NCBI GenBank assembly: GCA_023091665.1
Contig: JALJCQ010000022.1
Location: 496,001 to 560,000 of the forward strand
Length of the DNA stretch: 64,000 nucleotides
Origin: Pythium myriotylum
Taxonomy: Eukaryota; Oomycota; Peronosporomycetes; Pythiales; Pythiaceae
Direction: 5' to 3'
Shown in pieces: positions 38,279 to 48,299 of this stretch; positions within the stretch are counted from its first letter, which is position 1, and every line of letters starts with the position of its first letter. A program made the position numbers and the translations under genes. Below the pieces are notes generated by a model. The model was not told the DNA's origin. It saw only the letters and a program-made list of their open reading frames with translations, and made no database searches.

Positions 38279-39646
38279 CAACGCGATGCCGAGGGGGATG
38301 AGACGAGGAAGGTGAGCCGTAGCTGCTCGTGGGCCTGTCTCGTGCACGCGCGAGTTATCGTCCTACCAGCGACACCCGGGAACACAGACGAGAACAACTG
38401 CGGGCTCGGAACGGTTCTGCGCGTTGGTGTCGCAGTGGGAGAACGAAAAAGGCCCAAGAAAAAAAAAAAAAAAAAAATCGAGTGGCGCCGACGCGAAGAG
38501 ATCGGTTCTGGGCGCCTCGGGAGAGCTCTGGCCACATGAGGCGTTTCGTTTTTTTTTTTTTATTTGAGGATAACTCGGGTCGTTTCAGTTCGCGGGTGGC
38601 TCTTCCGCTGAAACTCAGGGTGGGTGGGTGTTGGTTTGATCCGTTGGCGTTATTTTGATCCGTGGGTGGATCCTCCCGGCGCTCGCCTCGTCACGCGCCA
38701 AGCGAACACAGACGTCGTCAGTTGGAGCCAACAATGCGCAGCTCCGCTGGACGCCACGAGATCGGCATCTCTATGCACTCGGCACTTCGTGGGCGAGGCC
38801 GCAATCGCCCGCATGCTGAGGTCAGTACTAATACTACCGTACCGTACTCTACTCTCACCCTTTATTGGAATCGCCGGTTCCACAGGGTGGGACCGCCCTC
38901 GTCCGACGTCTCCCGAGACCCCAGTCCCACCTGAGGAGATCTCCCTGCTGAGGTGCGACTGGGGAGCGTCGACCCAAGTCGCACGGCGGAGGAGCTCGTC
39001 GCTCGATGGCCCATCAAGTGGCCCATCGAGGAATCTTATGGGGGCACTCTTTTATCAGCTGATTCGGCCCATCGGGGCGATTCGGCCCACTGGCCAGTAA
39101 ACCGCGGGCATCTGATGCGGCCCATATTGTACTCGCTTGGAAAATTCCAGAAGCGAAGATGTCGCCAGTGATGAACGGAGCCTTTGACGGCGGCTGAGGT
39201 GTCAAGTGGATTCGACGCCACGTCGATAGGGACAGTTGTCCTCTCGTGTGATGGAAAGTCGTGCGGGCCGTCTAGTCCTGTGTCTGTGTCAAGAGATTGA
39301 AAATATTGGCGCGAACGATTGACGATCGTCCGGCGCACGTCACATATATCTATTTTCCAAGGTTGAAATCCGGAATGATGGTGCAGAAAACCTCTCTAAT
39401 CCGATACCTCGCTTTACAGACCACTCTTCTCCACCTACGCTTCCAACCCACCCGTAATCTGGTGGCTTCACGGTGACGCCATGTCCGTATTCCCGATCTG
39501 TCTCCTTTCGATTGGTTGTAAACAACCCTCGACCCCGTGTGATTGGCTACAATACTTGTTTGACACGTTTTTAATCACCTTTTTGGCCCGCGGCTTTGAC
39601 ACCTTCACTTCCGACCCACGGAAAACGAAGAACACCACCAGCAAGC
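38279..39646. other. Intergenic spacer with homopolymers and inverted repeat
   Basis: 1.37 kb between the divergent kinase and phosphoglycerate-mutase-family genes. It contains A19 (38459-38477), T13 (38549-38561), a 16-bp imperfect inverted repeat (38919-38934 / 38949-38964) and several scattered GGCCCAT words (about 39005-39125). Frames look non-coding. Confidence 0.5.
38919..38964. repeat. Imperfect inverted repeat (hairpin)
   Basis: Arms CCCCAGTCCCACCTGA and TGAGGTGCGACTGGGG pair with two mismatches around a 14-nt loop that itself contains GGAGATCTCC, a palindrome. It could form a stem in DNA or RNA. Function is unknown. Confidence 0.6.
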
Positions 39647-40806
39647 ATGGTCTACTCGGCGTCGACATTGGCCGCCAGCATCGCCTCGGCGGCGGCCGTG
39701 GGCATCGCGATCGGCGCGTACGTCGCCAGCAGCAGGCACGGCGCGCCCGCGGACGGCGACTCGCGGCTCCGCGGGCTCGCGTGCTGGCTCTGCGGCAGCG
39801 CCAAGCCGCGTCCGCCGCGCTTCCCCAAGCGCCTCATCCTCGTGCGCCACGGCCAGTCCGAGGGCAACATCGACCCGCTGCTCTACACGACGGTGCCCGA
39901 CAACGCCATGCACTTGACGGCGCTCGGCTTTGAGCAAGCGATCGCCGCCGGCAACTGCATCAAGAAGATCATCGGCGACGAGACGACGGTAAGTGGGTCC
40001 TTATGGCAAGCTTTTTCCAGTCGGGCGTGCTCATGTCGCGTGGCCCCGTGCAGCGCTTCATCGTGTCTCCATACATCCGTACGATTGAAACGTTCCAAGG
40101 CATCCTCAAGGCGTGGGGGGCCAAGAGCACGGAGATCCCGTGGAGCGAAGAGCCCCGCATCCGAGAGCAAGACTTCGGCAACTTCCAAGACCCGGTCAAG
40201 ATCCGCGATTGCAAGGCGCAACGGAAGCGCTTCGGGTCGTTCTTCTACCGGTTCCCGAGCGGCGAGTCCCCCGCGGATGTGTACGATCGCATCTCGTCTT
40301 TCCTCGAGTCGCTCTATCGCATGTTCGAGAAGACGACCGAGGAAAACTACGTGCTCGTCACCCACGGTGTTGCGATTCGAGTGATTCTCACACGATACTT
40401 CAAGTACCGTATCTGCGAGTTCGAGCAGCTCGACAACTTCCACAATGGCGAGTTTGTCGTGCTCGAGTGGGACGACGAGCACGCGCGGTTCAAGCTGGGC
40501 AAGGTCGTGAGCAACGTGGTCACGGTCGACGACGACGGCGCTGTCCAGTCCGTGCTGACGAAAGAGTACTCTGCGCTGCGAGTCCACAGCATGGAGGCGC
40601 TACAATCCACGCTCGCGCCGTACCCGACGTCGCCCGTGAACCACTTCCGCCGAGCGTCGTCGGCCGCGCTCTTCCCGCCACCACTGCCAGCCGAGTCTGC
40701 CGAGCAGCCGCGCAAGCCCAAGGCCAACGGCAACTTCTCCATCCCTGAAGACTCGGAAGTCGACGACGACCACGAGCAACCACAACCTGTGAGCTTTGCA
40801 GTTTGA
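39647..40806 (+). CDS. Phosphoglycerate-mutase-family (histidine) phosphatase
   Basis: Two exons inferred, 39647-39988 and 40054-40806 (65-nt intron GTAAGT...GCAG), giving 364 residues. An N-terminal hydrophobic helix (LAASIASAAAVGIAIGAYVA) suggests a membrane anchor. The catalytic loop LVRHGQSEGN holds the phospho-accepting H68, and the junction gives GDETTRFIVSPYIRTIETF, the second family signature. The second catalytic histidine is in VLVTHGVAIRV. The EQDFGNFQD region replaces the usual acid segment. This subgroup is closer to plant and fungal broad-specificity PGM-like phosphatases than to glycolytic mutase. The C-terminus is disordered and acidic. The true substrate is unknown. Confidence 0.88.
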
Positions 40807-41084
40807 AAGGCATTGGGACCTTCCTGCTTGAGCAGCTCCGATGCCACCATCGAGAAAGTACTGAAGTCAGTCGACCGCGTCGATGGTGTAGAAATGGTGG
40901 AGTCCACACCACTAGACCCATTTTGGATTGGTCTATAATGCTTCATTCCACGACTTGTATTGGATAATATATATTAGCAGTCATATTTTATGTGCACCAC
41001 GTCAATCTAGACCCCCAGGGCCAAGGTCCACAGCTTCTCGCTGCAACGACCCGAGCCAGAAACGCACCACCAGCTCGAGCTCTC

Positions 41085-42725
41085 ATGCTGCGCGCCTCGC
41101 GTCGCTCGCTGGCCCTCGCGGCGCTCGCGGGCCGCCGCCGCGTGGGCGTGGCCTCGCTCTCCACGGCCTCGGAGGTGATCGCCCCAACGGCGCGCGTCCA
41201 GGACGACGAGAAGTGGATTCGCCTCATGCAGAAGACCTCGCAGCTCGAGGCCAAGGTGCTGCTGCCGCTCAACGAGCGCATCCTCGGGCCGCTCGACCGC
41301 AAGAACAAAGAAGAAAAGCTGCCGTCGCTGCCGTTTGTGTTCTTGCTCGGTAACCACTCGTCGGGCAAGTCGACGTTCATTAATTATCTGCTCCAGCGCG
41401 AGGTGCAGTCCACGGGTGTGGCGCCCACCGACGACGGGTTCACGATCATTGCGCCGGGCTCGGAGGATATCGACCAGGATGGACCCGCGCTTGTTGGAGA
41501 CCCGGATCTCGGCTTCTCGGGGTTGCGCAGCTTCGGCCCGGCGCTGATCCAGCGCACGCAGCTCAAGGTGCGGCAGGGAATCAACGCCAACTTCATGATG
41601 GTCGATAGTCCAGGCATGATCGACAGCCCCAAGAGCCTCCACGCGGTCGGAAGCTACTACAGCGTGCCTCCATCGCTGCGCAACGGCGGTAATGGGTACC
41701 AGGAAAGCTCACAGTATGGCCGAGGTTCTGGCGCTCTGACTTACCGCGGTACGGGCGAGAGCTCTGACCGCGGGTACGAGTTCCCGGACGTCGTGCGGTG
41801 GTATGCGGAGCGAGCTGACGTGATCCTGCTCTTCTTCGACCCGGACAAACCAGGAACGACGGGCGAGACGCTGTCGATTCTCACGAGCTCGCTCGTTGGC
41901 ATGGACCACAAGCTGCACATCGTGCTCAACAAGGTGGACCAGTTCAAGAAGATCCACGACTTTGCGCGCGCATACGGCTCGCTCTGCTGGAACCTCTCGA
42001 AGGTGATCCCACTCAAGGACTTGCCCCGTATCTACACGATGTGTATCCCAGTCAAGCACAGTCAGGCAGGTCAGGCTACGACCGAGAGCGGGCTTGGCAC
42101 ATCGCTCAAAGACCTCGACGCCATGCGTGAGGAGGTTGTGAACGAAGTGATTCGCGCACCTGAACGACGTGTCGACAACTTGATTACGAACCTGTACGAC
42201 TCGTCACGGATGCTGCAGATGCATGCATCTATCTTCGAGGACATTCGCCAGCGATACAGCAGCGAGAAGTGGCGCCGTCTCGCGCTCGTTGCCTCAACGC
42301 TCATCGGTGGTAACGCGCTTGCTGGTGCCGCGATTTTCAGCGGTGCGCCGGTCGAGTTTGCTGGTGCAACGTCAGTGCTATCGTTTGTGTTGTCTTCTGC
42401 ACTTATGTGGAACAACTCGAAGGTGCTGAACCAACTCCAAGAAGATCTGTTGCGAGAGGAGGCACTCACTGACCAGTTCCGCCGTCGGTATGGCCGCCAG
42501 CTTGCAGAGGGAGACGAATACGTCCTCTCCTTGTGGAAGCGTGTCCTTCCAGCACTGCAAGTGTCCATGCACACGCTAGGCTTCAACAACCTGCCCAAGC
42601 TCAAGTCCTCCGAGCTTGATGCGATCGAAAACATTCTCAAGAAGGAGATCCCGGAGCTCCGCCGCCAGAGTGCGCCGACCGAGACCAGTTTGGCCCACAA
42701 GGTCGCTAAGATGTTTCGCAACTAG
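41085..42725 (+). CDS. Dynamin-like / EHD-like GTPase, probably mitochondrial
   Basis: 546 residues from the ATG at 41085. The N-terminus is Arg/Ala/Ser-rich without acids (MLRASRRSLALAALAGRRRV), a typical matrix-targeting signal. The G domain has a P-loop GNHSSGKST (89-97), G3 DSPGM (174-178) and G4 NKVD (282-285), with an EHD-like HSSGKST wording. A Gly/Ser/Tyr-rich insert (about 200-225) lies between G3 and the next strand. The C-terminal part is helical, with two hydrophobic segments (about 405-450: LALVASTLIGGNALAGAAIF, VLSFVLSSALMW) that may insert in a membrane. It probably remodels a mitochondrial membrane; this is inferred from family and targeting signal. Confidence 0.82.
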   Translation: MLRASRRSLALAALAGRRRVGVASLSTASEVIAPTARVQDDEKWIRLMQKTSQLEAKVLLPLNERILGPLDRKNKEEKLPSLPFVFLLGNHSSGKSTFINYLLQREVQSTGVAPTDDGFTIIAPGSEDIDQDGPALVGDPDLGFSGLRSFGPALIQRTQLKVRQGINANFMMVDSPGMIDSPKSLHAVGSYYSVPPSLRNGGNGYQESSQYGRGSGALTYRGTGESSDRGYEFPDVVRWYAERADVILLFFDPDKPGTTGETLSILTSSLVGMDHKLHIVLNKVDQFKKIHDFARAYGSLCWNLSKVIPLKDLPRIYTMCIPVKHSQAGQATTESGLGTSLKDLDAMREEVVNEVIRAPERRVDNLITNLYDSSRMLQMHASIFEDIRQRYSSEKWRRLALVASTLIGGNALAGAAIFSGAPVEFAGATSVLSFVLSSALMWNNSKVLNQLQEDLLREEALTDQFRRRYGRQLAEGDEYVLSLWKRVLPALQVSMHTLGFNNLPKLKSSELDAIENILKKEIPELRRQSAPTETSLAHKVAKMFRN

Positions 42726-42832
42726 ACTCAACCAACCGAGGAGAATACCAAGGTGAACAAGCATTAGTCGTTTTATGGTCTTTTGATATCTGTATTCTTC
42801 CTTTGATTAGCCCTTCAGCGGAGGTATGATGC

Positions 42833-44156
42833 CTAGCTGACGTAGTCATAGAAGTAACTGCTAAGCCCGTAGCGGATGTAGAACGCGATGGCGCAGCATA
42901 CAACCTGGAAAAGCAGGAGCGACTGAACGAGGCGGTTCTCGCGCATCGGACCGAAGATCACAATGAAGAGGTTGATGACCGTGTAGTTGGAGCGCGTGGA
43001 CTCGGGTGAGATTGTCGACGGCTCTAGTAGACCGGTCTTGGGGTTGAACTTGGGGAGCCGGTGGCGTGGACAAGGCACGATCTTGAAGAGTTGCGGTAGC
43101 GAGTACAGGAAGTTGAGCACCTGCGGCGCGAAGAAGAGCAAGAGTGTTTTGCTGAAGTGGCCGAGGATACCCGCGACCGCGAACGTCATGCCAGCGTAGT
43201 AACAAAAGGTGTCCCCAACAAAGACACGGGATGGATACGCGTTGTGCTTGAGCAAACCGAGGGTCGTCGCGAGATACGGCAGCATGAACAGTAGCGACAG
43301 GTAGTGACAGTGCTCGTTGTCGTGGCCGCGCAGGATCTGGACGACGTTCTGGACGACCACTGCGCCGGCAATGACGAATGACTGTCCAGCCTCGAGACCG
43401 TTGACGCCGGCGTAGATGTTGATCGCGTTCGTGCAGAAGACTGCCATCATGCCCATATAGACGTAGTACAACAGACCGAGCTCCACGACTTCGCCGCCGT
43501 CGCTGATGGAGATGAACGGGTTGATGATGTCGTGGAGCACCGTGTCCTTGGAGAACAAGAAGCGCACAGGTTTGGGCAGTACGACGGCGGTGAGTCCCGG
43601 GTAGTTCAGCAGCAACGGCAGCGACGCCAGCGGAGGGTACACGAGCTTATGACGCCAGCGTAGGTCGGTGAGGTCGTCGCAGAAGCCCAACACGATCATC
43701 GAGAGAATAGACGCAATCCCCCACAGCATCATCCGCTACATCCCCGCACAAACCTCCGTCAGCAATTCGATCTCAACTGCAAACACAGAAACAGCTTCTG
43801 AGCAGCTCGCTCGTTACCTTGACATCTGCATTGTCCACGAGCGTGAAGACGACGACCAGCAGCGTCACGACATACACGAGGCCGGATACGATACCGAGCG
43901 CTTCTGGACTACATCGTCGGATGCCATTTGCGGTCAGTCACGTCACACACACACACTACGAGTACGAGAAGCGACCGACGTACATGGGGATGTCGCCGGC
44001 CGGCGTGCCGCGCTTGCAGAGATCTTTGCCCGTGAGCTTGCCGGGCATGCGCCGCGCGACCACGGGGATGAGCAGCGCGGCGGCCGCGTAGCTGGCCACG
44101 CAGACGCCCGCGAGCGGCAGCAGGAGCTCCTGTAGCTCGGCCGTCGGCGGCGCCAT
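42833..44156 (-). CDS. ALG7: UDP-GlcNAc:dolichyl-phosphate GlcNAc-1-phosphate transferase (ALG7/DPAGT1)
   Basis: Three exons inferred: 44156-43984, 43908-43818 and 43735-42833 (introns 75 and 82 nt), giving 388 residues. It starts N-glycan assembly in the ER by adding GlcNAc-1-P to dolichyl phosphate and is the tunicamycin target. Joins restore [20 protein letters not shown] and [18 protein letters not shown]. Visible hallmarks: [15 protein letters not shown] (Mg-binding DD), [16 protein letters not shown] (substrate loop) and [13 protein letters not shown], set among about ten transmembrane helices. The length is close to the 408 residues of the human enzyme. I chose the ATG at 44156; a GTG lies further upstream in frame. 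The start is head-to-head with the BUD22-like gene, 196 bp apart. Confidence 0.93.
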
Positions 44157-44352
44157 TGTCGTCCGTCGTGGGATTCTCCCGACTGGGGGTCCTGGAGACA
44201 CTTCCACGTGGGGCTGATCATGCCGGGAGTGTAACCGCTCGCTAAGTTCGGTATGAAAGGAGGGGGTACACTTGGTTAAGTGCGTAAAGCGAACTTAACA
44301 GCGCCTTTGCACTCCTGCTTGTGCGAAAGCAAGCGAAGAGCTACTGGTGGAG
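44157..44352. promoter_or_regulatory. Shared promoter region, ALG7 / BUD22-like
   Basis: 196 bp between two divergent start codons, so both promoters and both 5' leaders must fit here. Such a short spacer suggests co-regulation of these growth-linked genes, which is inference. Confidence 0.5.
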
Positions 44353-45918
44353 ATGGCTGGCGCCAAGCGCGCGCGCGCGGCCGCGTTCAGCGAGCACGAG
44401 CGCTACATGCACAAGAGCGGCGTGGTGCTGCAGCGCGAGGGCAAGAAGATCCGCGCGTTTCTGGTGCGCAAGGCCGTCGCGCAGCTCAAGCAGGCGCGCG
44501 AGCAGCACGCGAGCGCCACGACCGCCGTGGAGACGCTCGGCGACGCGGACGACAAGAAGCGCAAGCGCGTCGAGGGCAAGGCCAAGAAGCTGTTTTACCA
44601 GGTGGAGAAGCTCGAGAAGGAGCTCGCGGCGCTCAAGACGCTCGATCTCAAGGCGGTCGTGGCCCAGGCGTTTGAGAAGACGGGGCTCAAGAAAGAAGAG
44701 AAGGTCGAGTCCAATGACGACGAGTCGGACCGAGAGATGTCTGCACACGATCGAGAGATGTACAAGTATGGGCGTGGGCGAAGTGAGCACGAGACCCACG
44801 CACAGGAGGAAGAAGATGATGGATTTAACTCGGAAGACTACGACGAAGTGCCGCGGTCGGAGGCATCGGACTCGAGTGACAGCGATGATGACGATGAGAA
44901 TGACGATAAAGCAGAGGATGAAGAGGTGTCGAGGGAAGACGACGGAGATGCAAAGATGCATGGGGATGATGAGCAAGAGGGTGCTATGGTCTATGGTCCC
45001 CAGGGGCCACCAGGAGAGTCACTGGATCAAGATGCAGAATCGTCTCCAAGCGTGGCCGATCCTGCGCTCGTCGAGCAGCTTGTTGAACGCGTACTCACCC
45101 ACAATCAGATGCAGCCATTCCTCGACGCAATCCGTCAGTAGTACGTCTCACGAACTACATGCAAACTAAGGAGCCTAGATTAACTTTCTGTATCTTACTG
45201 TAGCGTGGAGAAGAGGGAACGCGACAATGCGAAGAAGCGTCGGCAGAAGGAAAAGAAAGCTTTGAAGCGAGCGAGAGCATCTATGATTGGCGGACGCAGC
45301 ATGGCAGCTCCGACATCAATGTTCTTTGGATCGCTGTCCGGCGATGCACCAGATGATGATGAGCCAGCTGGTGCAAGTGGCTATGGCCGAGCTTCCATGG
45401 CTGGAGCTGAAGATGATATTGCAGACTTCCTGGGGGAGACCAAGAAGAAAAAGAATCGCCCTGGTCAGATGGCGCGTCGCCAGAAAGCCATGCGTCTGGA
45501 AGAAGAGCGACGGCGAGCCGAAGAGGGTGGGGATAGCGGCAAGCGGCGCTTCCACGATCGTGGGCCTGCGACAGTTGGCAAATACGGTCTTTCAGAGCGT
45601 CCGAAGAAGCAGCAAAAGAAGGACGCACCAAGCCGTGGTGGGAAGAAGGATGGAGACCGACCAGCCTCGTGGAAGGAAAGAGGGGATAAACAAGTCGGAC
45701 GTGGATCGAAGCCAGAGAGCGATGGCAAGCACCAGGATCGAAGAGGACGTCCTGATGCACATGCGCAGGCTCCAAAGCCAAAGGCACCTGTGCCGCAGCG
45801 CAAGGTGGAGGATACACCGTCACACCCTTCGTGGTTGGCAAAGCAGGCACTCAAAGAGAAGATGAAGGTCGACATCAATGCCTTCTCGGGCAAGAAGATA
45901 ACTTTCGGCGACGACTAG
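44353..45918 (+). CDS. BUD22/SRFBP1-like ribosome biogenesis protein
   Basis: Two exons inferred, 44353-45140 and 45204-45918 (63-nt intron GTACGT...GTAG), giving 500 residues. The N-terminus is helical and basic (HKSGVVLQREGKKIRAFLVR), the middle is an acidic, Asp/Ser-rich stretch (about 120-225), and the C-terminus is Lys/Arg-rich. It ends with the family signature HPSWLAKQALKEKM followed by FSGKKITFGDD. BUD22 acts in nucleolar 18S rRNA maturation, and SRFBP1 in transcription; nucleolar location is likely here. The unspliced frame meets TAG three bases before the donor. Joining through the GTACGT donor gives RQYVEKRERDNAKKR and removes it. Confidence 0.85.
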
Positions 45919-45994
45919 CGATCTGAAACGTAACTTACGGATAGAATGCATTGAGACGATCACTCTATTGCCTTCGTCCAAATCCTACACTTCT

Positions 45995-48033
45995 CTAGAC
46001 CATCTCCTGCGAGTTGATAGGCTGAGTCGGGGTCGGCTCTGCGTCGCCAAACTGGAACACTTTGCGATAATCCACGTGGGACGGGCCTGACCGACGCCAG
46101 AACTCCGCGACGTTTGTTCGGAGACCGCGATCGAAAGCATTCTGAAGTCGTACTTTGCTGCCCTTGCTCGGCGCCTGCTTCAGGTATGGGTACCGCTTCC
46201 AGTTGATTTGCTCGTTGATGGTCAGGTTCTTCTCCATCATGTTAACATGCTGGACGAGCATCATCATAAGCGCTCCGAACGCAAGGAATGCCCACACGAG
46301 CACAAGGAACGCGAGAAAATGATCCCCAATCATGTTGGGAACCTGCATCCAAACTCTCATCGCAGCTGATCCGCGCGTCGCGCTCAGGTTGCTCGGTCGG
46401 AGGAATCGCTGGAATACGATGGCGGCTAGTACGATGTAACCGATCAGCACGATGTTGTGGAGGACCAAAAAGCACATGAAAAGCCGGTGATTGCCATAGC
46501 CGACGCAGCGGTTGATCCAAGCACAATGGTGGTCCATACGTGCGACACAAACTCCACACTGAGCGCAGTGCTTTGATCGCACTGGCTTTCGGATGAAGCA
46601 CGTTCTACAGTGGGAAGCTTGCGGAGGCGGGATACCTTGTGCTGCCTTTTCCAACATTTCTGTTACATCGGCTTGGAACGTATTGACGACGCCAGGATCT
46701 GACGGACAGATGACGGCAAGTCGAACCCATACAGCGAGAAACACGAACTCGGCCACCCACATCGCAATCAAATATGGTTTGTAATCGTTCACCACGTATT
46801 TGTAAGTCGAGTCGACCCACACGACGATGTGGAAGACAGTGAAGGTCATCACCCAAGCCATCCATACGCCCACGATCATCTCTGGCTGCGGCTTGAGGGC
46901 GATTCCCAGCAACGACGGGGACTTTTTCTTCGTACTTGATGAAGAATTTGCCAAAGAAACACTTCCAGGAACAGCCATCGATCGCTTGGACGGATGCACG
47001 CCCTCAGGGTCTCTACTCCCGTGGCTATGACCACCATGGCCATGTGGCTGTCGAAACTTGGAGAGAGAATTCCAAAGCACAGCCACGATGAATGGCACCG
47101 AGACATACCACGGCAACCAGTAACTTGTTGTCAGCACACCGCAGAGCAGGACTCCGTACAAGAGTACGAGCCACAATCGCGTCTCCCGACATTTTGTTGG
47201 TGGATGAGAAAACGTTTTGTCATTCGACTCGAGCAGCTGCACGAGCCACGGTAGCTTCTTCTTCTGCGCCATATCCAGTGCACTAACGCCGTCATCATCC
47301 ACCGCCTGCGCGTCAAAACCGCGCGTCATCAGGTACTGAACCACCACCTTGTGCTCTAATCCAAGCGCGAAAGAGCCGATTAGACCCCCCGCGACACCCG
47401 ACGAAACAAACGAAATGACGCGCCGTACCTCCCGCCACTGCGTAATGAAGCGCGTTGCTCTTATGCTTGGCAGGGCCTTCGACGACCGAGACCGCGCTCT
47501 TGGGCGGCGCGCGAGCCTCGGCTTCGAGCAGGAAGTGCAGAGCCCAGAGCTGGCCTTGCGCGGCTGCGTGGTGGGCCGCCGTGTTGCCCGCGTCGTCGCG
47601 CGCCCAGACGTCAGCATGGCCAAACTGGATCAAAGTCTCGACAACTCGCAGGTTCCCAACATGAGCTGCTCGACTGGCGAGAGAAAAACGACCAGGTTAG
47701 ACCCATCGAGGAGCTCCGCTTCGACGAACAGTTTCAACGAGCTTACATGAGCGGCGTCTCGCCGGCCTTGTTGCGTGCATCCACGACGGTCGCGACGCCC
47801 CGGCCGGCCGCCTGCGCCTGCTGGATGAGAAAGTGCACAATGCTGGTGTTGCCTTCGAGCGCCACGGCCGCGGCGTGGTGCATGATCGTGTTGCCGTGGT
47901 CGTCGGCCGCCGTGAGCATGTCCACGGGCGTTTGCTGCGGCGCGAGCGCCATGCCCCAGAGCAGCACGACCAGCGGGAAGTCGCCATTGGCCGCGGCCGT
48001 GAAGGCGTTCTGCCCGTCGTACTGCACGTCCAT
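45995..48033 (-). CDS. Ankyrin-repeat DHHC palmitoyltransferase (HIP14/ZDHHC17-like)
   Basis: Three exons inferred: 48033-47747, 47673-47429 and 47355-45995 (two 73-nt introns), giving 630 residues, nearly the length of HIP14. The N-terminal half has ankyrin repeats (DDHGNTIMHHAAAVALEG, AGETPLIRAAHVGNLRVVET, DAGNTAAHHAAAQGQLWALH, NALHYAVAGEHKVVVQYL). Two transmembrane helices follow (about 265-300), then a linker with a His-rich stretch (GHGGHSHGS) and two more helices. The catalytic cysteine-rich domain is CRTCFIRKPVRSKHCAQCG through DHHC at 452-455, with active C455. Two further helices follow. It should S-palmitoylate proteins at Golgi or endosomal membranes; substrates are unknown. The joins restore standard ankyrin wording. 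Confidence 0.9.
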
Positions 48034-48299
48034 GGCGAGCGCTTGGGCTTGCGGTCGAGGAGCCTTGAGAAAATGGGTGTGAGTCAGGAGCCCCAACTTC
48101 GTTTCGGGTTACGGTCTCAGTAACCGAGTGTCCCAAGGAAGCAAGGAAGCGATGGGTACAGTAACCCATCAAAACGACGAATGTCGCAGAACTAGACGAA
48201 CAAAATACGTAAATATGTAATATAGACATGTCTCAATAGCGACTTGTACACACTTGAGTGACTGTAGCCATGACTGCCCGAGATGTGTAGCCATCTCAA

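Noticed and set aside
39036..39338. 100-codon minus-strand frame in the kinase/PGM spacer
   Set aside because: No domain, odd composition, overlaps the promoter region of the phosphatase gene.
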